Below are positions 43,368 to 52,619 of a stretch of DNA of 64,000 nucleotides, in pieces. Position numbers and translations under genes: made by a program. Source of the stretch: Acinetobacter rudis (GTDB taxonomy: Bacteria > Pseudomonadota > Gammaproteobacteria > Pseudomonadales > Moraxellaceae). The notes below the pieces were generated by a model that was not told the DNA's origin, did no database searches, and worked only from the letters and a program-made list of their open reading frames with translations. Within the stretch, counting starts at the first letter, position 1, and the number at the start of each line of letters is the position of its first letter. The stretch is taken from contig NZ_JAVIDR010000003.1 in the NCBI RefSeq assembly GCF_031157835.1, positions 62,001 to 126,000 of the forward strand, given 5' to 3'.

Positions 43368-43793
43368 ATGCAAAAGAGTAATATCTTTATATCAACTATA
43401 ATCCTATTCGGATTAACTGCATGCCAATCTCCATCTGTTAATACAGTTATACAAGATATATCTTCGCCAAATGGGAATTATCATGTAGAGGTTCGTCAAT
43501 GTCGTGCTAATGATGTAATGTTTGGAAAAGCCACACAAGTTCAAGTATCTGTTTTGAAAAAAGGCTTAACCGAGAAATGTCGCACTACCATAAATTCAGT
43601 AGCACAATTTGATGTGTATACTATAAATTTAAATCATAAAGCTGAAGAGTTACAGCTAGTTTGGCGTTCTAATACAGAATTACAAGCATGGCATCCTAGT
43701 TTTACTTTATCTGAGCATAAGAAATACATTGGTCCCTCTTCAACGTATAGTATTAATAGACCTGTAAAGTTAAGTTTTAAGCCCATTAAATAA
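43368..43793 (+). CDS. Small lipoprotein, 141 aa
   Basis: The signal peptide ends in a good lipobox, GLTAC, with Cys near residue 19. The mature part is beta-rich with one pair of Cys (VRQCRAND and TEKCRTT). No known domain is recognised. GGGAG stands seven bases before the ATG. The gene lies behind the unknown exported protein, perhaps co-transcribed. Confidence 0.7.
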   Translation: MQKSNIFISTIILFGLTACQSPSVNTVIQDISSPNGNYHVEVRQCRANDVMFGKATQVQVSVLKKGLTEKCRTTINSVAQFDVYTINLNHKAEELQLVWRSNTELQAWHPSFTLSEHKKYIGPSSTYSINRPVKLSFKPIK

Positions 43794-43885
43794 TAATTTC
43801 TATCTAAATTTTCTAAAGATCTTGTACTTTTTTATAAATACAATTATTGTCATATGACAAAATTTTATTGTCATAGGTTTTAAGT

Positions 43886-44626
43886 ATGCAATATCACACC
43901 CCCAATAATTTGTCTGAGTTGGAAATCAATCTCAAGAAAATTCAGCATACAATAAGTTTAGTTTGTAAGCGTGTAAATAGAGATCCCGCACAGGTTCGTT
44001 TACTACCCGTTACTAAAACTTTATCCATAGAGCAAATTCAGCAGGCAAATCAGTTAGGCTTTCGTTGCTTTGGTGAAAATAAGGTATTGGAGGCAAAATC
44101 TAAATATGAGGCCCTCCAACATTTAAATATAGACTGGATTCTAATTGGCCATCTACAAAGCAATAAGGTTAAATATGTAGCGAAATTTATAGCTGAATTT
44201 CACGCACTTGATAGTTATAAACTTGCTGAAAAACTTAATCATCGTTTGTTATTAGAACAGCGCCAACTCCCTGTATTTGTTCAAGTCAACACGTCCAATG
44301 AGGAAAGTAAATTTGGTGTACAGCCAGAGCAGGCTTTAGCACTGATTGAGCAATGTCAGGCATTAACACAACTTAAAGTGGTTGGATTGATGACACTTGC
44401 TTTACATAGCCAAGAACCAAATGAAGTCAGACGCTGTTTCCAAGTATTAAGAGAACTTCGAGATAATATTCAAAAACAATATCCAGAAATACAACGTCTC
44501 TCTATGGGGATGTCTGGAGATTTTGAAATTGCGATTGAGGAAGGTGCTACGGATATTAGAGTAGGACAGGCAATCTTTGGGGCAAGAAATTTACCAGATA
44601 GTTATTATTGGTCGGAGAGTAAGTAA
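43886..44626 (+). CDS. yggS: YggS-family pyridoxal-phosphate homeostasis protein
   Basis: The single-domain alanine-racemase-like protein carries PLP on the Lys of LLPVTKTLSI near residue 43, then GENKVLEAKSKYE and WILIGHLQSNKVKY near 95-105, VFVQVNTSNEESKFG, and the C-terminal SMGMSGDFEIAIEEGATDIRVG. YggS/PLPBP buffers PLP and keeps amino and keto acid pools balanced. The next small gene starts two bases after it. Length of 246 is slightly above the usual 230-235. Confidence 0.95.
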   Translation: MQYHTPNNLSELEINLKKIQHTISLVCKRVNRDPAQVRLLPVTKTLSIEQIQQANQLGFRCFGENKVLEAKSKYEALQHLNIDWILIGHLQSNKVKYVAKFIAEFHALDSYKLAEKLNHRLLLEQRQLPVFVQVNTSNEESKFGVQPEQALALIEQCQALTQLKVVGLMTLALHSQEPNEVRRCFQVLRELRDNIQKQYPEIQRLSMGMSGDFEIAIEEGATDIRVGQAIFGARNLPDSYYWSESK

Positions 44627-44627
44627 A

Positions 44628-44885
44628 ATGAGTCAGTGTTTTCAGTTGCGTATTTTTAAAAATGGTAAATTATTAGGAAACTTTGAGAGCCAAACAACAC
44701 AGGCTCTATTTTCTATAAATGAGGTTTTTAGCTATCTACAGCCACATAATGAATTAAGTTTTGAACTTTATCGAGTAGTAGAGGATTCAAGATTACTTTT
44801 ACAAAAAGATGGCGTGCTACAGCTACTCAGCACTACTGAGCAATATTTACCTTACTCACTTGAAAATTTATCCGATGGAGCGTAA
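44628..44885 (+). CDS. Small protein of unknown function, possibly truncated by the tnpB element
   Basis: ATG 44628 follows a GGAG and lies one base after the yggS stop, so it is coupled to yggS. The protein starts MSQCFQLRIFKNGKLLGNF and looks like a beta-sheet domain. Its last residues (SDGA then stop) come from the left end of the tnpB element (from about 44874), so the original C-terminus may be lost. Family not recognised. Confidence 0.6.
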   Translation: MSQCFQLRIFKNGKLLGNFESQTTQALFSINEVFSYLQPHNELSFELYRVVEDSRLLLQKDGVLQLLSTTEQYLPYSLENLSDGA

Positions 44886-44999
44886 AACCTCATCGTTCAG
44901 GGTGAGGATATAAGTGACTGGCGTAAGCCATATGACATATTTCGTCGCTTAATCTTATGCTATAAGGCTTTTGGTATATTAAATTGCTATAATTTGGCT

Positions 45000-46073
45000 A
45001 TGAAAACCCTTAAATTACGCATAAAAGACAAACATTGTAAGATGCTAGATCAGCTCGCATCAGAGGTTAATTTTGTCTGGAACTATGTTAATGATTTGTG
45101 TTTCAAACATCTTAAACGTACAGGGCATTTTTTTAGTGCCTACGATATCAATGAATATACTTCGGGTACATCAAAACTGTGTAATTTGCATAGCCAAACT
45201 GTTCAGGCAATTACAGAGGAATTGGTCACACGTAGAAAGCAATTCAAAAAAGCAAAACTTAAATGGCGTGTGAGTAATAAGAAGTCGGCTAGACGTTCAC
45301 TTGGATGGATACCTTTTAAAAAGGCTGCGATTAAATGCACGGATGGATCTGTTCAATATGGCAAGCGTCAATTCAAAGCATGGGATAGCTACGGCTTAAG
45401 CAAATACAGTGTTAAGACTGGTTCATTCGTTGAAGATAGTCGTGGTCGTTGGTATGTTTGCCTTGTTGTTGACTTACCGAAGCAGGAACAATCCACTGCA
45501 AAGCAATCTATAGGTATTGATTTGGGCTTAAAAGATGTGGCGACTTGTTCTGATGGCACAGTCATATCTAATCCTAAATTCTATCGAAAATATGAACAGC
45601 AACTCGGGATTGCCCAACGAGCAAGGAATAAAAAGCGTGTACGTGCCTTACACGCCAAGATTGTAAACTGTCGTAAAGACCATTTGCATAAAGCAAGTAC
45701 GATGCTTGTTAAGAATAATGCACTGATAGTCGTTGGTAATTTAAGTGCTGCCAAACTGGTAAAAACTAAAATGGCTAAGTCTGTTTTAGATGCTGGTTTT
45801 TCGGCACTAAAAACAATGCTCAAGTATAAATGCGAGAACGCAGGGGTATCGTTTGAAGAAGTCAATGAAGCCTATACCACCCAAACATGTTCGTGCTGTG
45901 GCTCACGCTCCAGCAGTCCGAAAGGTAGAGCAGGACTTGGAATAAGAGAATGGCAGTGTCATGAGTGTGGTAGCTCATGGGATCGGGATATAAATTCCGC
46001 ACTGAATATTCTTCTTACGAAACAGTGTTTCTCAGGACATAAGCGTCTAGCGGTAGGAATCACCCCCATTTAA
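45000..46073 (+). CDS. tnpB: TnpB-family RNA-guided endonuclease
   Basis: The 357-residue protein has the RuvC-I Asp in GIDLGLKDVAT near 172-182, a zinc ribbon CSCCG ... CHECG near 298-322, and the RuvC-III Asp in WDRDINSALN near 328. At the RuvC-II site, where the family usually has Glu (as in VVED or VVEN), it reads VVGNLS near 243. Either the Glu has moved, as reported for some TnpB groups, or the nuclease is altered. ATG 45000 is preferred to a TTG two codons before. The guide RNA would lie across its 3' end and the right end of the element. Confidence 0.9.
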   Translation: MKTLKLRIKDKHCKMLDQLASEVNFVWNYVNDLCFKHLKRTGHFFSAYDINEYTSGTSKLCNLHSQTVQAITEELVTRRKQFKKAKLKWRVSNKKSARRSLGWIPFKKAAIKCTDGSVQYGKRQFKAWDSYGLSKYSVKTGSFVEDSRGRWYVCLVVDLPKQEQSTAKQSIGIDLGLKDVATCSDGTVISNPKFYRKYEQQLGIAQRARNKKRVRALHAKIVNCRKDHLHKASTMLVKNNALIVVGNLSAAKLVKTKMAKSVLDAGFSALKTMLKYKCENAGVSFEEVNEAYTTQTCSCCGSRSSSPKGRAGLGIREWQCHECGSSWDRDINSALNILLTKQCFSGHKRLAVGITPI

Positions 46074-46092
46074 GGGGGGTGAGGATGTCAAC
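46061..46092 (+). ncRNA. Right end of the tnpB element, likely 3' part of an omega-RNA scaffold
   Basis: CACCCCC (46061-46067) pairs with GGGGGTG (46075-46081) and is followed by GAGGATGTCAAC. In this family the RNA guide scaffold ends at the element's right boundary and the guide is copied from flanking DNA, here from about 46093 onward. Its 5' limit inside tnpB cannot be set by eye. Confidence 0.5.
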
Positions 46093-46212
46093 AGTAGAAC
46101 ATGATGATTGATTGCTGAATGAGAAAGGCTGCATAATATTGTCTATGAATTCTATTGATAAAACTAATTTTCAATATTTATTATTGGAACAAATTATAGA
46201 TGACTTTTATTT

Positions 46213-47523
46213 ATGATAATCCGTGGTAATACTGTTCAAGAGATACAAGATAGTATTCGCAGCCTACTCAAAGAAGGAAAGTTACATGAAGGTGATTTTT
46301 TACCTAGTGTAAGAGAATTAGCTGAGCAATTAGGTGTAAATCGAAATACTGTTGCTAGTGCCTACAAGAATTTAATTTTGTTGGGGATTGTTGTTTCTAA
46401 AGGGCGTTTAGGGACACAAATTAAAATACAGCAAAAAATACGTTCACTTGAGGGCTATCAAGCAAAGTTAACACAAAATATTGTTGATTTAGCACATGGT
46501 AATCCATTACGCACATTTTTGGCATGTCTAGAAAACATACAGTTAAAACAATTTTATTGTGCAGTTTATGGTGATGATATTTATCATGAAGGTTTATTAA
46601 AAATCGCTCAAAAGTATATATTTTCCGATATTCATCAGACCAATAAAATCAATTTTAGTCATGGTGCAATTGATGCGATCGAAAGAATTTTACAGGCTTA
46701 CTTGGTAAGTGGAGACAAAATAGCAGTTGAACAACCCGGATTTATCACCAGTATTAATACATTAGAGCAACAACAATATAAAATGTATCCTTACACAGTT
46801 AGTAGCACAGGATTTAATGTAACAGAACTACAAAGTGCATTAGAAAATAACATTCAGGCAGTTATTCTTACTCCTCGTGCACAAAATCCGACTGGTTATA
46901 GTTTAGATCAAGAACAAGCCAAAAAAATAAAAGCACTTTTAACACACTACCCTCATGTGTTAGTTATTATTGATGATCATTTTTCTATTCTATCAACTCA
47001 TTGCTATCATCATATTATTCCTGAATCTACTCAACATTGGGCTGTTATTCGCTCTGTATCTAAATACTTGGCTCCTGATTTTCGTTTTGCATTTATCAGT
47101 TCTGATGAAGAAACATCAACAAAATTACGTTGTAAATTAAATGCTGGTTCAACTTGGGTGAGTCATATTTTACAAGAAATAATTTATCAGTTATTACAAG
47201 ATGAAAATTTTGATACTCGAGTTAAAGAAGCACAAACTTATTATCACATACAAAATCAAAAACTTATAAACCACCTACAGCGATGTAATATTCCATGTGC
47301 TACACAATATGATGGTTTAAATATCTGGCTAGATTTACCTCACACAGATAAATGTACCAAGTTACTGGCACAGCAAGGTTGGTTAGTTCGTTCAGGACAA
47401 GACTTTCGCATAGATAAGGATATTTCTGGGCTACGAATTAGCACTGCAGAAATGACAGACCTACAAATGCAAAACTTTGCACAGGTGATGCAAAATATTT
47501 ACCAAATATTACTGCACATTTAA
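46213..47523 (+). CDS. MocR-type (GntR/aminotransferase) regulator
   Basis: The N-terminal GntR winged helix (LPSVRELAEQLGVNRNTVASAYKNL, residues about 28-55) is joined to a fold-type I aminotransferase domain with PLP Lys in RSVSKYLAPDFRFAF near 283. The NPTG motif is present as RAQNPTGYS near 222. MocR proteins sense amino acids or PLP and often control transporters or PLP genes. At 436 residues it is usual. Neighbours yggS and the aminotransferase fusion hint at PLP-linked targets, but the insertion element separates it from yggS. No clear ribosome site. Confidence 0.85.
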   Translation: MIIRGNTVQEIQDSIRSLLKEGKLHEGDFLPSVRELAEQLGVNRNTVASAYKNLILLGIVVSKGRLGTQIKIQQKIRSLEGYQAKLTQNIVDLAHGNPLRTFLACLENIQLKQFYCAVYGDDIYHEGLLKIAQKYIFSDIHQTNKINFSHGAIDAIERILQAYLVSGDKIAVEQPGFITSINTLEQQQYKMYPYTVSSTGFNVTELQSALENNIQAVILTPRAQNPTGYSLDQEQAKKIKALLTHYPHVLVIIDDHFSILSTHCYHHIIPESTQHWAVIRSVSKYLAPDFRFAFISSDEETSTKLRCKLNAGSTWVSHILQEIIYQLLQDENFDTRVKEAQTYYHIQNQKLINHLQRCNIPCATQYDGLNIWLDLPHTDKCTKLLAQQGWLVRSGQDFRIDKDISGLRISTAEMTDLQMQNFAQVMQNIYQILLHI

Positions 47524-47539
47524 TGAAAAATTAATTCAC

Positions 47540-47572
47540 TAGCCCAGAAGATGACCTCACTCAACTGGGCTA
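47540..47572. terminator. Terminator between MocR and fimbrial operon
   Basis: TAGCCCAG (47540-47547) pairs with CTGGGCTA (47565-47572), loop of 17, between convergent transcripts. Confidence 0.6.
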
Positions 47573-47601
47573 ATAATTTATTTTGTAAAGTAAAAAATAT
47601 C

Positions 47602-48654
47602 TTATTTAAACTCCACAACAAAGTTTGCTATTGCTTCGACTTTTCCTGCACTTACTTCATGACCATAACGATAATACTCTGCGTAGATTGGTACATAGCT
47701 TGTACCATCTCCTAGTTCTTTAAGAAAAACTCCACTACGATTAACTAAGCGTTTACCATCATCTGTTGAAACAACAAACCCTATGCCTTTTGCACCATCA
47801 CGATCATTTTCTTTCTGATTTTTAACAACAGTATCATCACCTGATTCATCTGAAGTCACCTGATCATTATCCAAGTTTAGGGTAATCGAAGCTTTCATTT
47901 CTCCAGTACATTTGATTCTTAACTCATCTTTTCCTTTTTCATGAGTTGATCCAATTTCAGGTAAAGCTGAAACTGGTGCTCCAGGTAAATGAATGGAAAG
48001 ATTATGTGCATTTTCTAATGTACAACTTGCTGTTACAGGCGCAATTTGACCTGATTTAAACATATAGGTTACACCTGCACCATAAGAAGCTCCCAGTGGA
48101 TCTGGTAATAACCCTCCTAGGGTAATATTTGATAAATAAACTTCTTTCGATGGATTATCAATATTGGCATATAAGATTACGGTTGCACTACGTGGCCGCA
48201 TTTTGCTGTCTTGGTTATCTCCGTCATTGACTTTTAGCTCTGTAGGATTAGTTTTCTCTCCATAGGGCCTACCAGTAAGGTCATCAATGAGAACATAAGC
48301 ATAATGATACAGTCCTCCAGCAAAAGAATTAGGCAAAGTATAGGCTGGTTGGCCGTCAATATTGCCAATAGAAATTGCCCCAGATGTTGTTGGACTTCCT
48401 TGACCTGCATAAGCATAAATTGTTGCATCATCCGTACATGTTGCAATATAGGGTACTGGTGCATCTTGCTGAAAATTAAATCTAGCAATTTCCTGATATT
48501 TTTCAACAGAACCACTAACCTTGATTGTTCCAGCAAAAGCATTCATTAAGGTATGTCTAGTCGATGATGGTGTACAACCAGAAGCTAGCGCTTGCTGCAT
48601 AGCACCACATAATAATACGGTCTGCATCAAAAAAAGATGTTTGACAAATCTCAT
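47602..48654 (-). CDS. Fimbrial tip adhesin
   Basis: Last gene of the fimbrial operon. A signal peptide (MRFVKHLFLMQTVLLCGAMQQALA) is followed by an N-terminal lectin-like half with two Cys and a C-terminal pilin domain (CTLENAHNLSIHLPG ... ending in YGHEVSAGKVEAIANFVVEF). The two-domain length of about 350 fits a tip adhesin that binds host or surface ligands. AAGGAAA eight bases upstream supports ATG 48654, just behind the usher stop. Confidence 0.85.
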   Translation of the reverse strand: MRFVKHLFLMQTVLLCGAMQQALASGCTPSSTRHTLMNAFAGTIKVSGSVEKYQEIARFNFQQDAPVPYIATCTDDATIYAYAGQGSPTTSGAISIGNIDGQPAYTLPNSFAGGLYHYAYVLIDDLTGRPYGEKTNPTELKVNDGDNQDSKMRPRSATVILYANIDNPSKEVYLSNITLGGLLPDPLGASYGAGVTYMFKSGQIAPVTASCTLENAHNLSIHLPGAPVSALPEIGSTHEKGKDELRIKCTGEMKASITLNLDNDQVTSDESGDDTVVKNQKENDRDGAKGIGFVVSTDDGKRLVNRSGVFLKELGDGTSYVPIYAEYYRYGHEVSAGKVEAIANFVVEFK

Positions 48655-48665
48655 AGCATATTTCC

Positions 48666-51269
48666 TTAATGTTGTACTGTATGTGGTGTAGTTTGCTGAT
48701 CTACACAAGCTGTTTTAATTAAATAAAGCCCATTCACCGCTTCGGTTTTAGTCAAATCAAACTGAGCAGTACAGCTTTTTTCCTGACCATTTACAGTCCA
48801 GTTTACATTGACCTGTCCTTTTTCTTGCTCAGATAACATATAGACCTGATTAAAACTTGCAACCATAGCTGTTTTATTTTCATCAAAAATTGCTTTTGCA
48901 CCCATTGGAATACTTTGCCCATCTCCATCTAAGGTCAGCAATAATTTATAACCTTGACGAGCTTTAAAGTCAGCCAGGATCAAAGCACCTTTGGTTGGAA
49001 TAATTTGACTAATAATTGTTTCATCAATTTCTGCATTTTCAGGAATACTCTGTGTATCTAACGCAATTTGATTTTTTCGATACGGTGATAAACCTGGATA
49101 TACAGCAAGCCCAGTCTTTGTTGTTGTAGCAGTCGAACTATTAATCGCCTTAATACCACCCACCTTTTTAGTAACAATCAGCGCATTCGTTGCCTGTAAA
49201 GGTTTTGACATCAAAGCTCCATATTGAGTTGCTAAGAATGTGCCTGCCACATTGGCATTTACACTATGTTGATCACTACCTCGGTAAGAATAACCAGCAT
49301 TAAAATGTGCAAATGGAGAGTTATAACTACCACTAACGCCACCGTAGTTTTTGTCATCATAGCCTTGATAAACGTTCCAACTCGCTTGTAAACGATCACC
49401 AGCCAAGCCATTTAGTTGAACAATATGGTTGTTTTGTCCGCTAACACTGCGTCCAACATTGTAACTTGCATACACAGGTTTCTTAGCTGTAAACAATGGC
49501 ATACTGATATTAAAACTAATGCTGTAATTACCCTGAGAAGCATTTTGGCTTACATCTGTATCATTATAATAAGTGTAATACAGACCATAATTGATTTTAT
49601 TTCTAGAGAGCATATAACCTAAGTTATACGATTGTAGGTCTCGTCGATCACGATAGTTATAACTTGTCGCATTCAAGCTCACTGATCCCCACTGATTTGG
49701 CAGTGTTTGAACCATGGTGACATTATACTGATGTTTAATTTTGTCATTCATAGAAACAATTGGATCATGAATACTACTTTCAAATTTTGATCCAGAGTTA
49801 TAACGCATCACATCATTAAAGTTATAAAACCCTGATGAAAAATATTTATATCCTGCAAAATTTAATGAGGTATTCGTTGGAGTAAATGATTTACTATAAT
49901 TTAGTTTAAATGCATTACCTTCTTTGGTGAAAGCATCTTCTTTCTTAGTATTGTCTGGATAATCTACATTATTTTCAAAGTCACTAACGGCATGTATTAC
50001 GTTTGCGGATATTGCACCAAACTTACCCAAGTTGATACCTTGACCAAACGAAAAAGCCTGATAATGTTGAGAAAGCTGAGCACCAGCAGCCATAGTAACA
50101 TAATCTGTTAAACCATAAATTACTTCAGCTTGTGTTAGAAACTCATGCTTATTATCGTATTCTCCATCATATCGGCCTAGTGCGACATGGTAATTCAAAT
50201 TACCTTTACGTTCTAAAAAAGCCAATGATGTAAAAGGAATAATTTGACGTTTTACCTGACCATCCACGCCAGTAATTTCAACCGTCATATTCCCCCCATT
50301 GGATAGAGGATTATAGTCAGTAATATAAAACGGTCCTGCAGGTACAGATTTTTTAAAGATTAGATTATTGTTCTGATAAACACTCACAATAGATTCACTA
50401 TCAGCGATGCCTGTAATGCCAGGAGCATAAGAGTTAAATCGACGAGCACGCATTGTTCGATCAGTTTGTAAAATTGCACCACGTAATTTTACACCTTCAA
50501 AAATAGCTGAAGAACTATAGTTATTTCCTAAAACAATTTCAGAATCTATGGATGGAATATTTCGACTTAAGGTCGTACTTAAATTTTTCCACTTATCATT
50601 ACCTTGGGTATCATGTGACCATGTTGAGTCTTGTTTAAAACGCCATGCACCCCAATTGATGCCACTTTGAAGACTTGCAAATGTACTGTTTTCTGTTTTC
50701 GAGTTATTACGATTAGAAAACTCAGAAATGTTATAATCTAGGCGAAATGCCGGTATACCATTATCCCAATACTTTCTCTCAAAATAATCTATACGTTCCT
50801 GTACGATTTGCGCTTGAGGGAATTGCAACACCAGTTGATTGTTGTGCAAATCTAATTCTGATTTAGCATAACTTAGGCTTGCCCAATCAACACACTGCTG
50901 CCCATTCTCAAGCTGAATGACTGATACTGGTTTTGGAATATTTACCCCATAGTGTTCAAACTCATTTGCTTGAAAACATGGAGCAAGTTGCTGATGATCC
51001 TCATCAATTTTACTGGCATACAAATAAATAGAGCGATGCTCCATTCGGTTATTATTAATCGTTATGTCGAGTTTATATTCACCAGGCAAACTATCTAAAT
51101 CATTAAATAGGGATAAATCCTCATTATTATAAATCTTAGTACTGTCGTCACCAATATTAAGCATACCTGGATCGAAATATTCTTTTGCTAAGGCTAAATT
51201 AGGAGTCGCTAAAAATATAGACAATGAGCCTAGAATAAATTTAAAAGCATTTCTCTTTATACATTGCAT
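48666..51269 (-). CDS. Fimbrial outer-membrane usher (FimD/PapC family)
   Basis: At 867 residues it has the usher layout: signal peptide, N-terminal domain with FDPGMLNIG and DLSLFNDLDSLPGEYKLDI, a beta-barrel with a plug (GAILQTDRTMRARRF, PFYITDYNPLSNGGNMTVEI), and C-terminal domains with two Cys. It exports and assembles pilus subunits delivered by the chaperone. It starts 12 bases after the chaperone stop. Confidence 0.95.
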   Translation of the reverse strand: MQCIKRNAFKFILGSLSIFLATPNLALAKEYFDPGMLNIGDDSTKIYNNEDLSLFNDLDSLPGEYKLDITINNNRMEHRSIYLYASKIDEDHQQLAPCFQANEFEHYGVNIPKPVSVIQLENGQQCVDWASLSYAKSELDLHNNQLVLQFPQAQIVQERIDYFERKYWDNGIPAFRLDYNISEFSNRNNSKTENSTFASLQSGINWGAWRFKQDSTWSHDTQGNDKWKNLSTTLSRNIPSIDSEIVLGNNYSSSAIFEGVKLRGAILQTDRTMRARRFNSYAPGITGIADSESIVSVYQNNNLIFKKSVPAGPFYITDYNPLSNGGNMTVEITGVDGQVKRQIIPFTSLAFLERKGNLNYHVALGRYDGEYDNKHEFLTQAEVIYGLTDYVTMAAGAQLSQHYQAFSFGQGINLGKFGAISANVIHAVSDFENNVDYPDNTKKEDAFTKEGNAFKLNYSKSFTPTNTSLNFAGYKYFSSGFYNFNDVMRYNSGSKFESSIHDPIVSMNDKIKHQYNVTMVQTLPNQWGSVSLNATSYNYRDRRDLQSYNLGYMLSRNKINYGLYYTYYNDTDVSQNASQGNYSISFNISMPLFTAKKPVYASYNVGRSVSGQNNHIVQLNGLAGDRLQASWNVYQGYDDKNYGGVSGSYNSPFAHFNAGYSYRGSDQHSVNANVAGTFLATQYGALMSKPLQATNALIVTKKVGGIKAINSSTATTTKTGLAVYPGLSPYRKNQIALDTQSIPENAEIDETIISQIIPTKGALILADFKARQGYKLLLTLDGDGQSIPMGAKAIFDENKTAMVASFNQVYMLSEQEKGQVNVNWTVNGQEKSCTAQFDLTKTEAVNGLYLIKTACVDQQTTPHTVQH

Positions 51270-51281
51270 TGCTTACCACTC

Positions 51282-51959
51282 CTAAGGTTGAAGCAAAATA
51301 GATTTTCCATAATCATCGATATATGTAATTTCTGTTTTACTTTGAACTTGAGCAGCAAACCCTAAATCAATTGTTTTTTTAGAATATGGAGCAACAAAAC
51401 TTGGTGATTTAACTTCTTTTCCATTCACTTTAATTTCTGCAATATTGATATAAAAAGCTGTTGGATTATTTAAAGTGATTTGATTATTCTGAATCTCTGA
51501 AGTTAATTTTTTAACTTCCTGATCAAAAGGAATTTTTGAAAGTAATGTCGGACGATAAATTAACTTAATTTTATGCGTCATTGAATATTTCAAAACATTG
51601 TCATTTTCAGCATTTGAAATAGGTGCAACAAATTTCACATTCAACCAATATAATGATTCCTTATCAGCAGGGAGAACCACATTTTTAGTCAGTTGAATTG
51701 TATTTTTTTGCTGTGGGCGGAGTTTCAACAATGGTGGTGTAGCAATAAAATCGGGAGATATTTTCCCTTGTTCATTTTGTATCCATGATTGAGCTAAATA
51801 ACTTATATTTTTATCAGTGTTAAATGCTACAACAGATTGATTACGGTCTTTTTCTGAAAAAATAACGCGTGTTGTTTCAAGACCAAAACCTGCATAAACC
51901 CCTTGAGTCATAGTGAAAAAAAAAGTTAAACCCAATAATCGTTTAGATAATCGCAACAT
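51282..51959 (-). CDS. Periplasmic pilus chaperone (PapD family)
   Basis: Signal peptide MLRLSKRLLGLTFFFTMTQGVYA, then an immunoglobulin-like PapD N-domain with TRVIFSEKDRNQSVVAFN and PPLLKLRPQQKNTIQL, and YWLNVKFVAP. The conserved basic residue (Arg in TRVIF) and Lys in the KLIYRP region anchor subunits. It shields fimbrial subunits on the way to the usher. Confidence 0.95.
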   Translation of the reverse strand: MLRLSKRLLGLTFFFTMTQGVYAGFGLETTRVIFSEKDRNQSVVAFNTDKNISYLAQSWIQNEQGKISPDFIATPPLLKLRPQQKNTIQLTKNVVLPADKESLYWLNVKFVAPISNAENDNVLKYSMTHKIKLIYRPTLLSKIPFDQEVKKLTSEIQNNQITLNNPTAFYINIAEIKVNGKEVKSPSFVAPYSKKTIDLGFAAQVQSKTEITYIDDYGKSILLQP

Positions 51960-52064
51960 GAAGTTTTTTCCTCGTATATCTCTAAATATATCTGAAACAC
52001 CATCCAGCGAAGACCACTAGATGGTGTAAAACTAAAAAAGGAAGATTACTTTCCCTTCAAAAAT

Positions 52065-52619
52065 TTAGTTATATTCGATTGAGAAATTCACAGTACTGTT
52101 TGCATCACCAGCTTTTAGCTCACGATCATCATCAGTATAACGATAGTATTTTGCTTTCATTTCATAAGTATAATTTTTGCTGTCAGTAACGCGTTTTTTA
52201 ATCGCGATAGAGCCATCTAGATCAATACGGTCATCATCTTCATCAAGTAAAATAATACCAATACCGCCCGCAGTACTTGCGCTGCCAGGATTATCTAAAC
52301 GAAGTACATCACGTGTACCAGAAACAAGAGTACCGTCGAATCTTACTTCTAAAGTTCCATTTGTTGGGCAATCAGCAAGCTTAATTTTGATATCACCATT
52401 CCCCCCAGTACCACCAGCTTCACTGCCCTCTTCAGGAAAAGCACTTGTTGGATGACGTCCCATATCTACAGAACCTTGGGTGCTGCCTCCATTGTTATTA
52501 ATATCAATGGCACAAGTTGCATTATAAATTGAGCCATTGAAAGTCAAAATACCATCTTGCTTTTCGGCAAAGACATGAGTAGTTGATAATGCACATAGAG
52601 CAAGAATAATCTTTTTCAT
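52065..52619 (-). CDS. Major fimbrial subunit (pilin)
   Basis: Signal peptide MKKIILALCALSTTHVFA, then a mature pilin with LTFNGSIYNATCAIDIN, a second Cys in ADCPTNGTLEVRF, and the C-terminal beta strand TVNFSIEYN used for donor-strand exchange. First gene of the operon (pilin, chaperone, usher, adhesin), all leftward; a gap of about 105 bases separates it from the chaperone gene. Confidence 0.95.
   Translation of the reverse strand: MKKIILALCALSTTHVFAEKQDGILTFNGSIYNATCAIDINNNGGSTQGSVDMGRHPTSAFPEEGSEAGGTGGNGDIKIKLADCPTNGTLEVRFDGTLVSGTRDVLRLDNPGSASTAGGIGIILLDEDDDRIDLDGSIAIKKRVTDSKNYTYEMKAKYYRYTDDDRELKAGDANSTVNFSIEYN

Larger units (their letters stand above)
44874..46092 (+). mobile_element. 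IS200/IS605-type element carrying tnpB only
   Basis: The left end has an imperfect hairpin (GATGGAG ... CCTCATC) and GGGTGAGGAT at 44900; the right end has a C/G hairpin at 46061-46081 and GGGTGAGGAT again at 46077. No tnpA lies between, so it needs a transposase in trans. Ends are approximate. Confidence 0.75.
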
